Under the pieces are notes generated by a model, which ran no database searches, was not told the DNA's origin, and was given only the letters and a program-made list of their open reading frames with translations. Shown piece by piece: positions 1 to 7,112 of a stretch of 18,953 nt of DNA (its first letter is position 1; every line of letters starts with the position of its first letter). The position numbers were made by a program, and so were the translations under genes. The stretch spans positions 1 to 18,953 of the forward strand of contig JAFAFF010000080.1 of NCBI GenBank assembly GCA_023423605.1, in the 5' to 3' direction. Origin of the DNA: Pseudomonadota bacterium. GTDB lineage: Bacteria > Pseudomonadota > Gammaproteobacteria > Xanthomonadales > Xanthomonadaceae.

Positions 1-218
1 TGTTCCAGCTGGCCGATTTCTTCGACCGCCAGGGCATCACCATCGAAAACCTGCAGAGCACGCGTTACCGCGCCATGCAGACCGGCGCGGAGATGTTCAG
101 CGCCCAGGTCACCATCGGCGTGCCCGCGAACATGCACATCGCGGCGTTGCGCGATGACTTCCTGGAGTTCTGCGACCACCTGAACCTGGACGCGATCATG
201 GACCCCATGAAGTTCTGA
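1..218 (+). CDS. gcvR: GcvR-like ACT-domain protein, C-terminal part only
   Basis: The window opens inside this gene; 71 codons remain (reading frame from base 3) and end at TGA 216-218. The visible part starts FQLADFFDRQGITIENLQS and reads like the last beta-alpha-beta unit of an ACT domain, with a C-terminal helix rich in Asp and Leu. GcvR proteins carry two ACT domains and act with GcvA to repress the glycine cleavage operon. The assignment rests on this ACT-like tail and on the neighbouring bcp: gcvR-bcp adjacency is also known in E. coli. Because the N-terminal ACT domain lies outside the window, another ACT-domain regulator cannot be excluded. Confidence 0.7.
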   Translation, partial: FQLADFFDRQGITIENLQSTRYRAMQTGAEMFSAQVTIGVPANMHIAALRDDFLEFCDHLNLDAIMDPMKF

Positions 219-301
219 GGTGTCTTTCGCGCGTCCGTCACGGTCGTGCGATGTTTCATGCAACTGTAGTGGAAACACGCCAGGCTCGGCAGAAGGAACC
301 C

Positions 302-781
302 ATGGACAACGGCGACATCCTGGACCGCACCACCCTCTCCCTGCCGCTGGCACTGTCCGGCGGCGCCCAGGCCACCCTCGGCGATTTCACCGGCCAGTGG
401 CTGGTGCTCTACTTCTATCCGAAGGACAGCACGCCGGGCTGCACCACCGAAGGCCTGGACTTCAACGCCCTGCTGCCGGAATTCGAAAAGGCCGGCGCGG
501 CCGTGCTGGGCGTCTCGCGCGATTCGGTGAAATCGCACGACAATTTCTGCGCCAGGCAGGGTTTCCGTTTCCCGCTCATCAGCGATACCGACGAAGCACT
601 GTGCAGCGCCTTCGACGTGATCAGGCTGAAGAACATGTACGGCAGGCAGGTGCGCGGCATCGAACGCAGCACCTTCCTGATCTCGCCGGACAGCCGCATC
701 GTCCAGTCCTGGCGCAAGCTGAAGGTCGCCGGGCATGCCGATGCCGTGCTGTCCGCACTGAAGGCCGCCCAGGCACAGTGA
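302..781 (+). CDS. bcp: Bcp/PrxQ-type atypical 2-Cys peroxiredoxin
   Basis: This 159-residue protein is a thiol peroxidase that reduces hydrogen peroxide and organic hydroperoxides in the cytoplasm. The family motif YFYPKDSTPGCT places the peroxidatic cysteine at C47, with T44 and P40 of the PxxxTxxC signature. The E. coli-type resolving cysteine five residues later is absent (L52). A second cysteine at C83 (NFCARQGF) matches the C47/C83 pair described for Xylella PrxQ, and C101 is also present. The frame is open further upstream (to base 251), but the ATG at 302 is preferred: it follows a GAAGGAA ribosome site, and homologues begin near here. A terminator lies 20 bases downstream of the stop, so it is probably transcribed with gcvR and ends there. 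Confidence 0.92.
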   Translation: MDNGDILDRTTLSLPLALSGGAQATLGDFTGQWLVLYFYPKDSTPGCTTEGLDFNALLPEFEKAGAAVLGVSRDSVKSHDNFCARQGFRFPLISDTDEALCSAFDVIRLKNMYGRQVRGIERSTFLISPDSRIVQSWRKLKVAGHADAVLSALKAAQAQ

Positions 782-800
782 TGCCCATCGCCTACTCCAG

Positions 801-837
801 CCACCACCACCCTGCCCTGCAGGCGGTGGTGGTTTTT
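801..837 (+). terminator. Rho-independent terminator after bcp
   Basis: An 8-bp stem, CCACCACC (801-808 or, in register, 804-811) with GGTGGTGG (825-832), is followed directly by TTTTT (833-837). It lies between the bcp stop and the ribosome site of phoH, so it should separate the two transcripts. Confidence 0.75.
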
Positions 838-860
838 CCCTGTCCGCCCACCAGGAACCG

Positions 861-2261
861 ATGATGACCCGAGGCAAGCGCATCTACGTGCTGGATACCA
901 ATGTGCTGATGCATGATCCCACCGCGCTGTTCAAGTTCGAGGAGCACGATGTCTACCTGCCCATGCAGGTGATCGAGGAGCTGGACAACGGCAAGAAGGG
1001 AACCTCCGAAGCGAGCCGCAACGCCCGCCAGGTGAGCCGGTTCCTCAATGAACTGGTACAGGCCTCGGGGCTGGACAAGCTGGCCGATGGGATTCCATTG
1101 CAGCATCCCAGCGGGCTGCAGCTGCGTGGCAAGCACAGCGCCGGCAAGCTGCGCTTCCAGACCAGTCATTTCGATGCCGGCAAGAGCTTCGGCAAGGTCA
1201 TTCCGGACAACGCGATCCTGGGCGCGATCCTCGCCCTGCAGGAAGCATCACCGGACGTGCCGGTGGTGTTCGTATCCAAGGACATCAACCTGCGCATCAA
1301 GGCGGCCATCGCCGGCATCGTTTCCGAAGACTACGAAAACGACCGTGCGCTGGACGATTTCAGCCTGCTCTACACCGGTGCCACCGAGCTGCCGGAAGAT
1401 TTCTGGAAGCGCCACGCCAGCGACCTGCGCAGCTGGAGCGACAAGGGCCATTCGTTCTACGAGATCACCGCACGCGACGATGAGGACTGGTATCCCAACC
1501 AGTACGTCTACCTGCCGGGCGAGGACGACGTCGAGCTGCGCGTGAGCACGGTGGAGGGCGACAGGATCACGCTGTCGCTGGTCGCCGATTTCCGCCATGG
1601 CAGCCATGCGGTCTGGGGCATCGCCGCACGCAACCGCGAACAGAATTTCGCGCTCAACGCGCTGATGGACCCGGACATCGATTTCGTCACCCTGCTCGGC
1701 ACCGCCGGCACCGGCAAGACGCTGCTGGCGCTGGCCGCCGGCCTGGCGCAGACGATGGACCAGCAGCGCTACCGCGAGATCATCATGACCCGCGCAACGG
1801 TAAGCGTGGGCGAGGACATCGGCTTCCTGCCGGGCACCGAGGAAGAGAAGATGACCCCGTGGATGGGCGCGCTGACCGACAACCTGGAAGTGCTCACGCA
1901 TACCCAGGAAGGCGGTTCCTGGGGCCGTGCGGCCACCAACGACCTGCTGGCCAGCCGCATCAAGATCCGCTCGCTGAACTTCATGCGCGGCCGTACCTTC
2001 CTGTCGCGCTACCTGATCCTGGATGAAGCACAGAACCTCACGCCCAAGCAGATGAAGACGCTGATCACCCGTGCCGGTCCGGGCACCAAGATCGTCTGCC
2101 TGGGCAACGTGGAGCAGATCGACACGCCCTACCTGACCGAAACCACGTCCGGCCTGACCTATGCGGTGGACCGTTTCAAGAACTGGCCGCACAGCGCGCA
2201 CATCACGCTTCGCCGTGGCGAGCGCTCGCGACTGGCCGATTACGCATCGGAGGTGCTGTGA
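861..2261 (+). CDS. phoH: PhoH-family ATPase with N-terminal PIN domain
   Basis: The 466-residue protein has two domains. Residues about 7-150 form a PIN-type RNase domain with acidic residues in the motif [10 protein letters not shown] (D12), EELDNGKKG and VSKDINLR. Residues about 235-460 form a PhoH P-loop ATPase, with Walker A GTAGTGKT at 280-287 and Walker [10 protein letters not shown] at 384-392. This is the PIN-PhoH (PhoH2/YlaK-like) architecture; mycobacterial PhoH2 is an ATP-driven RNA helicase and RNase, so an RNA-processing role is likely here. Two adjacent ATG codons (861 and 864) are possible starts, with AGGAACC just upstream. The stop overlaps the next gene by 4 bases. Its regulation cannot be read from the sequence; the PhoH name does not prove phosphate control. 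Confidence 0.93.
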   Translation: MMTRGKRIYVLDTNVLMHDPTALFKFEEHDVYLPMQVIEELDNGKKGTSEASRNARQVSRFLNELVQASGLDKLADGIPLQHPSGLQLRGKHSAGKLRFQTSHFDAGKSFGKVIPDNAILGAILALQEASPDVPVVFVSKDINLRIKAAIAGIVSEDYENDRALDDFSLLYTGATELPEDFWKRHASDLRSWSDKGHSFYEITARDDEDWYPNQYVYLPGEDDVELRVSTVEGDRITLSLVADFRHGSHAVWGIAARNREQNFALNALMDPDIDFVTLLGTAGTGKTLLALAAGLAQTMDQQRYREIIMTRATVSVGEDIGFLPGTEEEKMTPWMGALTDNLEVLTHTQEGGSWGRAATNDLLASRIKIRSLNFMRGRTFLSRYLILDEAQNLTPKQMKTLITRAGPGTKIVCLGNVEQIDTPYLTETTSGLTYAVDRFKNWPHSAHITLRRGERSRLADYASEVL

Positions 2262-2764
2262 GCATCCGCACACGCTCGATCCTGGCGATGGCGGCCTGCA
2301 GCCTGCTGGCCGCATGCAGCACGGTGCAGGGACCGCCCAGCGTGCCCACCGCATTGAAGATCGGGCAATCCTGGGTGGTCACCCGCCCGCTGGTGGCCGC
2401 CCAGGTACTCGATACCTGTTCGCGGCCCAGTCCCGGACGCGATGCTGGCCGGGTCACCGGCTACTGGGCGCCCAGCCGCCAGCAGGTGGAACAGCTGGAA
2501 GCCAGGCTCGGCGAGCTGGAGGGCCAGGTGCGGTCGCCGCAGGATTTCAGTCGCCAGTATGTGGGCATCGAAGCCGATGGCCGCGAGCTGATCTACATCA
2601 ACGCGTTCTCGCTGCCCGACGGCAGCGACATCAATCCGGCCCGCGAAGCGATCCGTGTCTGCGACGGTGGCGCGATGTTCTGGGGCGCGTTGTTCGATCC
2701 GCAGACCGGCGCGTTCTCCGAACTGCAGTTCAACGGCCCGCCGAACGTCGCGCCGGTTCCCTGA
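2258..2764 (+). CDS. Putative small lipoprotein, family not recognised
   Basis: A GTG start at 2258 overlaps the phoH stop (GTGA), and GGAGG sits a few bases upstream, so translation is probably coupled to phoH. The 168-residue product has a lipoprotein signal peptide with lipobox LAAC, giving C20 as the lipidated cysteine. Ser at +2 predicts outer-membrane sorting. Two further cysteines in the mature part (C54, C135) could form a disulfide in the periplasm. A short charged helix at about 75-92 is the only other visible feature. I do not recognise the family and assign no function. The sequence is free of transmembrane segments after the signal. Confidence 0.82.
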   Translation: MSIRTRSILAMAACSLLAACSTVQGPPSVPTALKIGQSWVVTRPLVAAQVLDTCSRPSPGRDAGRVTGYWAPSRQQVEQLEARLGELEGQVRSPQDFSRQYVGIEADGRELIYINAFSLPDGSDINPAREAIRVCDGGAMFWGALFDPQTGAFSELQFNGPPNVAPVP

Positions 2765-2776
2765 GCCCGGCAACGC

Positions 2777-3445
2777 ATGGGGATACGCCTGCCCACCTGG
2801 GTATGGATCGGCGCGGTCGCGCTTTCCTGCGTGGCCGGCATGGTCAACGTGGTCGGTTTCCTGGGCTTCGAACACCAGGCGGTCAGCCACATGACCGGCA
2901 CCACCAGCCAGCTGGGCATGGCCCTGGCGCAGGGCGACTGGCACGCGGTCCGGCACCTGTGGGCGCTGTTGATCGCCTTTTCGCTGGGCGCGATGGCAAG
3001 CGGCCTGATCATCCAGGACAGCGCGCTGCAGCTGGGTCGTCGCTATGGGGTTGCGCTGGCGCTGGAATCGGCACTGCTGCTGGTGGCCGTCCCGTTGTTC
3101 AAGCAGCAGCAGATATGGGGCGCGCTGGCGGCCGCCATGGCCTGCGGCCTGCAGAACGCCATGGCCACCACCTTCAGCGGTGCGGTGGTGCGTACCACGC
3201 ATCTCAGTGGCATGTTCACCGACCTGGGCATCGGCCTGGGCCATCTGCTGCGCGGCCTGCCCCTGCAGGTGCGGCGGTTGACGCTGAGCGGGCTGATCAT
3301 CAGCGGCTTTCTCGCCGGAGGCATCGTGGGCGCATGGCTGTTCGCGCACTGGCATTACGATGCACTGCTCGGCCCGGCCCTGCTGACCGGTCTGACCGGC
3401 CTTGGCTACATGCTTCACCAGGCGTGGGCGCGCTGGCGGCATTGA
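2777..3445 (+). CDS. DUF1275 (YoaK family) integral membrane protein
   Basis: This 222-residue protein is hydrophobic with about six membrane segments. It carries the two family signatures: [11 protein letters not shown] at 37-47, and the stretch around [12 protein letters not shown] at 121-132 followed by VVRTTHLSG at 137-145. DUF1275 proteins are inner-membrane proteins of unestablished transport function; the length is typical. The ATG at 2777 follows the preceding lipoprotein stop by 12 bases without a clear ribosome site, which suggests co-transcription with phoH and the lipoprotein gene. Its TGA (3443-3445) touches a GTAG-type palindromic repeat. Confidence 0.88.
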   Translation: MGIRLPTWVWIGAVALSCVAGMVNVVGFLGFEHQAVSHMTGTTSQLGMALAQGDWHAVRHLWALLIAFSLGAMASGLIIQDSALQLGRRYGVALALESALLLVAVPLFKQQQIWGALAAAMACGLQNAMATTFSGAVVRTTHLSGMFTDLGIGLGHLLRGLPLQVRRLTLSGLIISGFLAGGIVGAWLFAHWHYDALLGPALLTGLTGLGYMLHQAWARWRH

Positions 3446-3483
3446 GTGCCGACTGGCGGCTGCCGGGCAGTGGCCGGCACTAC
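3445..3483 (-). repeat. SMAG-like REP palindrome (GTAG end)
   Basis: On the minus strand, 3483 to 3461 reads GTAG followed by TGCCGGCC-ACT-GCCCGGCA, an 8-bp near-palindrome with one mismatch. This is the form of the SMAG repeats described in Stenotrophomonas maltophilia: short palindromes with GTAG at one end. A second, degenerate arm (AGTGCCG, 3445-3451) is perfectly complementary to CGGCACT (3475-3481), so the whole stretch could fold as a longer hairpin or be a decayed inverted pair. It sits exactly between the DUF1275 stop and thiD. In RNA it might protect or end the upstream transcript, but there is no T-run. Confidence 0.68.
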
Positions 3484-3515
3484 ACGACCGACGGGGAGCA
3501 CGGCACAATCGCTGC

Positions 3516-4325
3516 ATGAGCCCCAATACTCCCGCTTCCGCGCTCACCATCGCCGGTTCCGATTCCGGCGGTGGTGCAGGCATCCAGGCCGACCTGAAAG
3601 CGTTCGCCGCCCACCGCGTGCATGGCCTGTCGGCGATCGCCGCGCTGACCGCGCAGAACACCCGCGGCGTCAGTGCCGTGCACGTGCCTCCCGTCGCGTT
3701 CCTGCAGGCACAGATCGATGCCTGCTTTGATGATTTCGACGTGCATGCGGTAAAGCTGGGCATGCTGGCCACGGCCGAGGTGATCCACTGCGTGGCCGAT
3801 GCGCTGGAAAGGCACCGGCCGCCGCATATCGTGCTCGACCCGGTAATGGTGGCCACCAGCGGGGCGAAGCTGCTGGAAGACAGCGCACTGGTGGCGCTGC
3901 GCGAACGGCTGCTGCCTCTGGCCACGCTGGTCACTCCCAATACCCCGGAAGCCGAACTGCTGGTCGGCCGCTCCATCGGCAACGCCGAAGAGGCGGAACA
4001 GGCGGCCAGCGCCCTGCTGGATCTCGGTGCCGGCGCGGTACTGCTGAAAGGCGGTCATCTGCCGGAAGGCAGCCGCGTCATCGACCGTTATTTCGATGAC
4101 GCCAGCAGCGAGGAATTCAGTCACGCGCGACTGCCGGTGGACGCCCATGGCACCGGCTGTACGCTGGCTTCGGCCATCGCCGCGCAACTGTGCAATGGCC
4201 TCAGCCTGGCCAACGCCTGCGAGGCCGCGATCGATTACGTCGCCCGCGGGCTGCGGCAAGGCTATCTGCCCGGCCGCAGTGCGGTGCTGGTGCTGGATCA
4301 CTTCGGCGCTGCACCCCAGCCATGA
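3516..4325 (+). CDS. thiD: Hydroxymethylpyrimidine/phosphomethylpyrimidine kinase
   Basis: The 269-residue protein belongs to the ribokinase-like fold and performs the two phosphorylations that make HMP-PP for thiamine synthesis. Motifs are all present: [18 protein letters not shown] at 13-30 (pyrimidine site), [32 protein letters not shown], and the anion-hole signature GTGC at 212-215, preceded by DAHG. Length is typical. The ATG at 3516 is chosen because the family starts about ten residues before AGSDSGG; the open frame upstream overlaps the DUF1275 gene. No thiamine riboswitch is seen in the 70-base gap, which is filled by the SMAG-like repeat. The stop overlaps the next start (ATGA), so the two genes are translationally coupled. 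Confidence 0.95.
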   Translation: MSPNTPASALTIAGSDSGGGAGIQADLKAFAAHRVHGLSAIAALTAQNTRGVSAVHVPPVAFLQAQIDACFDDFDVHAVKLGMLATAEVIHCVADALERHRPPHIVLDPVMVATSGAKLLEDSALVALRERLLPLATLVTPNTPEAELLVGRSIGNAEEAEQAASALLDLGAGAVLLKGGHLPEGSRVIDRYFDDASSEEFSHARLPVDAHGTGCTLASAIAAQLCNGLSLANACEAAIDYVARGLRQGYLPGRSAVLVLDHFGAAPQP

Positions 4326-5203
4326 ACGAGGAAATCCGCGACGCCGCGCTGCAGGCTGGCGATGGACATGCATTCGGCCTGCTGCATTGCCTGCCGATGG
4401 AAACGCGCGCCAGGCTGCTGTGGCTGCCTGCGCTGGGCGTGGCCGCACGTCATTACCTGCCGCTGGCACAGGCACTGGCCGTGCACGGCATCGCCGTCTA
4501 CCTGCACGAATGGCGCGGCAACGGCAGCAGCTCGCTGCGGCCCTCACGCAGCCAGGACTGGGGCTACCGGCAGATCCTCGAACAGGACCTGCCGGCCAGC
4601 CAGGCACTGATGGCAAGGCACGACAGCGAAGGCGCGGATGCGCCATGGATCATCGGCGGACACAGCCTGGGGGGACAGCTCGCATGCCTGCATGCCGGCC
4701 GGTTCCCCGAACGCTTCGGCCAGTTGTGGCTGGTGGCCAGTGGAACGCCCTGGTGGCGCAGCTTTCCCGCTCCGCGCCGCTGGCTGCTGCCACTGGCCTA
4801 CCGTTTCCTGCCCTGGCTGGCCCGCCGCCAGGGCGTGCTGCATGGCCGTCGGCTCGGTTTCGGTGGTACCGAGGCGCGGGGACTGATCCGCGACTGGGCC
4901 CATGTCGGCCTGGGCAACCATTACGCGGCCGCCGGCATGCAGGAAGACCTGGAAGCCCAGTTGCGCGGCGTGCACGGCCGGGCCCAGGCGGTGCTGATGG
5001 CGGACGACTGGCTGGCTCCGCCCGGCTCCATGCAGGCGTTGCTGCGCAAGATGCCGCAGGTGGCTTCCACCACCGCCCTGCTGGATGCCGCAGCCCTGGG
5101 CTGCCGCGCGGACCATTTCGGCTGGATGAAGTCGCCGCAGGCCGTCGCCAGCACCTTGCTGCGCACGCTGGACAAGGCCCCGCATGATGTCGCGCGCGCA
5201 TGA
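4322..5203 (+). CDS. Alpha/beta hydrolase of unknown substrate
   Basis: This 293-residue protein starts at an ATG that overlaps the thiD stop by 4 bases. The nucleophile elbow GHSLGG at 113-118 gives S115. The likely acid is D228 or D229 (LMADDWLAPP) and the likely base is H265 (RADHFGWMKSP), a complete catalytic triad in the expected order. No signal peptide is seen, so it should be cytoplasmic. It resembles uncharacterised predicted hydrolases of the COG4757 kind. Coupling to thiD may be incidental or may indicate salvage chemistry; no substrate can be read from the sequence. Confidence 0.88.
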   Translation: MNEEIRDAALQAGDGHAFGLLHCLPMETRARLLWLPALGVAARHYLPLAQALAVHGIAVYLHEWRGNGSSSLRPSRSQDWGYRQILEQDLPASQALMARHDSEGADAPWIIGGHSLGGQLACLHAGRFPERFGQLWLVASGTPWWRSFPAPRRWLLPLAYRFLPWLARRQGVLHGRRLGFGGTEARGLIRDWAHVGLGNHYAAAGMQEDLEAQLRGVHGRAQAVLMADDWLAPPGSMQALLRKMPQVASTTALLDAAALGCRADHFGWMKSPQAVASTLLRTLDKAPHDVARA

Positions 5204-5219
5204 AGCTTTCACGCAGGCG

Positions 5220-5248
5220 TTGACGGATGCGACGACAATCCGCATAAT
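5220..5248 (+). promoter_or_regulatory. Sigma70 promoter of the tRNA-Arg operon
   Basis: TTGACG (5220-5225) and CATAAT (5243-5248) are separated by exactly 17 bases, close to the consensus in both boxes. Transcription would start near 5255, about 11 bases before the first tRNA. The discriminator (TCCGCT) is moderately GC-rich. This is the clearest promoter in the window. Confidence 0.82.
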
Positions 5249-5265
5249 TCCGCTCCTGTTGAAGC

Positions 5266-5342
5266 GCGCCCGTAGCTCAGTTGGATAGAGTACCTGGCTA
5301 CGAACCAGGCGGTCGGGAGTTCGAATCTCTCCGGGCGCACCA
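5266..5342 (+). tRNA. tRNA-Arg (anticodon ACG), copy 1
   Basis: This is a full cloverleaf of 77 bases: acceptor GCGCCCG paired with CGGGCGC, D-arm GCTC/GAGT, anticodon stem CCTGG/CCAGG with loop CTACGAA (ACG at 5300-5302), T-arm GGGAG-TTCGAAT-CTCTC, discriminator A and encoded CCA. The wobble A is normally edited to inosine by TadA so that CGU, CGC and CGA are read. It is the first of three identical copies. Confidence 0.98.
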
Positions 5343-5351
5343 TCAGCAGGA

Positions 5352-5373
5352 AACGTCGCCTTCTGGCGACGTT
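5352..5373 (+). other. Perfect hairpin in the first inter-tRNA spacer
   Basis: AACGTCGCC (5352-5360) and GGCGACGTT (5365-5373) form a perfect 9-bp stem with the loop TTCT. No T-run follows, so it is not a standard terminator. It lies within the presumed polycistronic tRNA precursor and could be a processing signal or a relic terminator. Confidence 0.7.
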
Positions 5374-5396
5374 GCAGTACAAAATCGCTGTCACAT

Positions 5397-5473
5397 GCGC
5401 CCGTAGCTCAGTTGGATAGAGTACCTGGCTACGAACCAGGCGGTCGGGAGTTCGAATCTCTCCGGGCGCACCA
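5397..5473 (+). tRNA. tRNA-Arg (anticodon ACG), copy 2
   Basis: Identical base for base to copy 1, including the encoded CCA; anticodon ACG is at 5431-5433. It begins exactly 131 bases after copy 1. No separate promoter is evident in the 54-base spacer, so it is probably processed from a common precursor. Confidence 0.98.
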
Positions 5474-5483
5474 GTGACACGAT

Positions 5484-5503
5484 CATCGACACCGCCGTCG
5501 ATG
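5484..5503 (+). other. Hairpin in the second inter-tRNA spacer
   Basis: CATCGAC (5484-5490) and GTCGATG (5497-5503) form a 7-bp stem with a 6-base loop. No T-run follows. Its sequence is unrelated to the hairpin of the first spacer, but it occupies a comparable place in the array. Confidence 0.55.
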
Positions 5504-5527
5504 CAGCAGCAAAACGCAGTACACCGT

Positions 5528-5604
5528 GCGCCCGTAGCTCAGTTGGATAGAGTACCTGGCTACGAACCAGGCGGTCGGGAGTTCGAATCTCTCCGGGCGC
5601 ACCA
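5528..5604 (+). tRNA. tRNA-Arg (anticodon ACG), copy 3
   Basis: Identical to copies 1 and 2, again 131 bases after the preceding copy; anticodon ACG is at 5562-5564. It is followed after 11 bases by a strong intrinsic terminator that ends the tRNA unit. Confidence 0.98.
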
Positions 5605-5615
5605 TCATTCGAAAG

Positions 5616-5645
5616 AACAGCAGGCTTCGGCCTGCTGTTTTTTTT
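5616..5645 (+). terminator. Rho-independent terminator of the tRNA operon
   Basis: A perfect 10-bp stem, AACAGCAGGC (5616-5625) with GCCTGCTGTT (5630-5639), is closed by a TTCG tetraloop and followed by a run of eight T (5638-5645, sharing two with the stem). This is a textbook intrinsic terminator. Confidence 0.95.
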
Positions 5646-5752
5646 CGCGTCGCGTAAAGCCGCGCCCTGCCCCGGCCCGGCGCTGCTGCGACATTCCGCA
5701 GCCGCACGGCTTCACAACGCCTTGCCGGACAACCGTGTCAGCTGGCAGTGCC

Positions 5753-6304
5753 ATGCACGATCAACCCGCCCTGCTCATCATCGACATGTTCAGCCTCTTC
5801 GACTTCCCCGGTGCGGAGCCGCTGGTACCGCTGGCCGAGCAGGCGGCACGGCATATCGCCCGGCTGCGGCGGCATTTCGACGACCGGCAATGGCCAGTCA
5901 TCCACGTCAACGACAATTTCAGTGACTGGCGATGCGATTTCCGCCAGCAGGTGGAACGCTGCCGCCAGACCCCCGGCCCCGCGGCCACCATCGCAACCCT
6001 GCTGGCGCCGAAGCCAGATCATTACTTCGTACTGAAGCCGAAGCACTCGGCTTTCCTGGCCACGCCCTTGCCGATCCTGCTGGCAAAGCTGCAGGTACGC
6101 CGGCTGGTGATGTGCGGCATGACGGCCGAGGGCTGCGTGATGGCCAGCGCCCTGGATGCCAAATCGCGCGAACATGAGGTCGTGCTTGCCCGCGAAGCGA
6201 TTGCCGGCCTGCCAGCGCTGAAAAAGCAGGCGCTGGATGTGTTGCGAGGTTCGCAGGTCGGCGATGTGCGCAGCGTCGCTTCGATACTTCGCTGGCGCCG
6301 ATGA
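5753..6304 (+). CDS. Isochorismatase-family cysteine hydrolase
   Basis: This 183-residue protein has the fold shared by isochorismatase, nicotinamidase and related amidases. The catalytic triad is visible: D11 (LLIIDMF), K95 in the motif KPKHSAF, and C128 in CGMTAEGCVMAS, with the cis-peptide region just before it. The small size and lack of a signal peptide fit a cytoplasmic amidase of the YcaC/nicotinamidase-like type; the substrate is unknown. The frame is open through the tRNA array, but the ATG at 5753 is the first that lies beyond the terminator and suits the family start. The ribosome site is weak. It is convergent with the DUF488 gene. Confidence 0.9.
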   Translation: MHDQPALLIIDMFSLFDFPGAEPLVPLAEQAARHIARLRRHFDDRQWPVIHVNDNFSDWRCDFRQQVERCRQTPGPAATIATLLAPKPDHYFVLKPKHSAFLATPLPILLAKLQVRRLVMCGMTAEGCVMASALDAKSREHEVVLAREAIAGLPALKKQALDVLRGSQVGDVRSVASILRWRR

Positions 6305-6392
6305 CATCCGCTGGGCGGTGCGGCCATATGCCGCGTGTCACTGCGCCGGATGGTGCGTGCCATGTCAACGACGGCCGTTCTTCCACGGCTGC

Positions 6393-6980
6393 TCAGGAAA
6401 ACAGTCCCTGCTGCACGGGCGGATAGATCAGATCCTGGCCGGCGGCCCGGGCGTCAGCGCTCTGCGGATGAGGCTGCGCGGGTTTGTCGTCGATGATATG
6501 CAGGACAGGAACGCCGCGATGCTGCAGCAGGTCGGCGATCAGGCGGCGATGGCACCGCCACCAGACGGCTTCGGCACACATCAGCGCCGTACGCCGCTCG
6601 CCGGCCAACGCCAGCACCTTCGCAAGGCCTGCCTGGAATTCGTCGCTGGCCATGTGGTCGGCATATCCCTGGAAGGCCGCGTTGCGCCAGGCGCCGTTCG
6701 GCGATCCCGGCTGCACCTTGCGACGCCCTCCCAGTTCGGGCACCCAGAGATACTGCATTCCGGCGGCGGGAAGCGCAGCGGCAAGGGTGTCGCTGGCAAA
6801 CCATGGATAACGCCGCGAACCCGGGAAACGACGCACGTCGGCGATGGCTTCGATGCCATGAGCGTCCAGCACCGCGCGGAAGGCATCCCACGTGCGCGTG
6901 GAATGGCCGACCGTCCACACGCAGGAGGGTTGCCGTGGAGCGTGCACGGGGGACGGGATCGACGGTTCCGGCAAGGTCAT
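6393..6980 (-). CDS. DUF488 family protein
   Basis: This 195-residue protein carries the DUF488 signatures: TVGHST at 23-28, DVRRFPGSRRYPWF at 48-61, and the cysteine-rich motif CAEAVWWRCHRR at 135-146 (C135, C143, H144). The conserved Cys and His suggest metal binding or redox chemistry, but no activity is established for the family. The ATG at 6980 (complement) follows a GGTGAAGG ribosome site. It lies downstream of the prolyl hydroxylase on the same strand, with 132 bases between them that contain an imperfect hairpin, so co-transcription is possible but uncertain. Confidence 0.9.
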   Translation of the reverse strand: MTLPEPSIPSPVHAPRQPSCVWTVGHSTRTWDAFRAVLDAHGIEAIADVRRFPGSRRYPWFASDTLAAALPAAGMQYLWVPELGGRRKVQPGSPNGAWRNAAFQGYADHMASDEFQAGLAKVLALAGERRTALMCAEAVWWRCHRRLIADLLQHRGVPVLHIIDDKPAQPHPQSADARAAGQDLIYPPVQQGLFS

Positions 6981-6992
6981 GCCTTCACCGTA

Positions 6993-7027
6993 GAAACATC
7001 ACCATCATTCCGGCGTGATGGCGTTTC
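6993..7027 (-). other. Imperfect hairpin between the 2OG oxygenase and DUF488 genes
   Basis: GAAAC (6993-6997) pairs with GTTTC (7023-7027), and CCATCA (7002-7007) pairs with TGATGG (7016-7021), with an asymmetric internal loop. On the minus strand it lies in the leader of the DUF488 gene. It lacks a T-run, so it may be a weak terminator, a leader structure, or chance. Confidence 0.4.
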
Positions 7028-7112
7028 TGCAGGCGCAGCATGCACGCCGCCTGGCGGGTCAGGGTGAATTACCTCGCGCCAAAGCAGGCAGGTGCCATCG
7101 CGACGGCGGCGG

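Noticed and set aside
3446..3515. Thiamine (TPP) riboswitch upstream of thiD
   Set aside because: The gap is only 70 bases, is mostly the REP-like palindrome, and lacks the conserved THI-box sequence CTGAGA.
5266..5645. The tRNA-Arg array as the attachment site of an integrated element
   Set aside because: No integrase, no partial tRNA 3' end repeat and no atypical genes lie beside it; the flanking genes look native.
5209..5707. Minus-strand frames giving MVRPERFELPTAWFVARYSIQ and similar, and a plus-strand frame giving PVAQLDRVPGYEPGGREFES
   Set aside because: These are translations of the tRNA-Arg genes themselves and are well-known spurious proteins in databases; the repeats arise from the three identical tRNAs.
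6305..6392. Terminator between the convergent isochorismatase-like and DUF488 genes
   Set aside because: Only a 5-bp palindrome (GCGGC-CATAT-GCCGC, 6320-6334) without a T-run was found; too weak to call.
6990..7027. A second SMAG repeat (GTAG followed by an imperfect palindrome)
   Set aside because: The GTAG is present, but the palindrome is longer, AT-richer and interrupted, unlike the compact GC-rich SMAG form.
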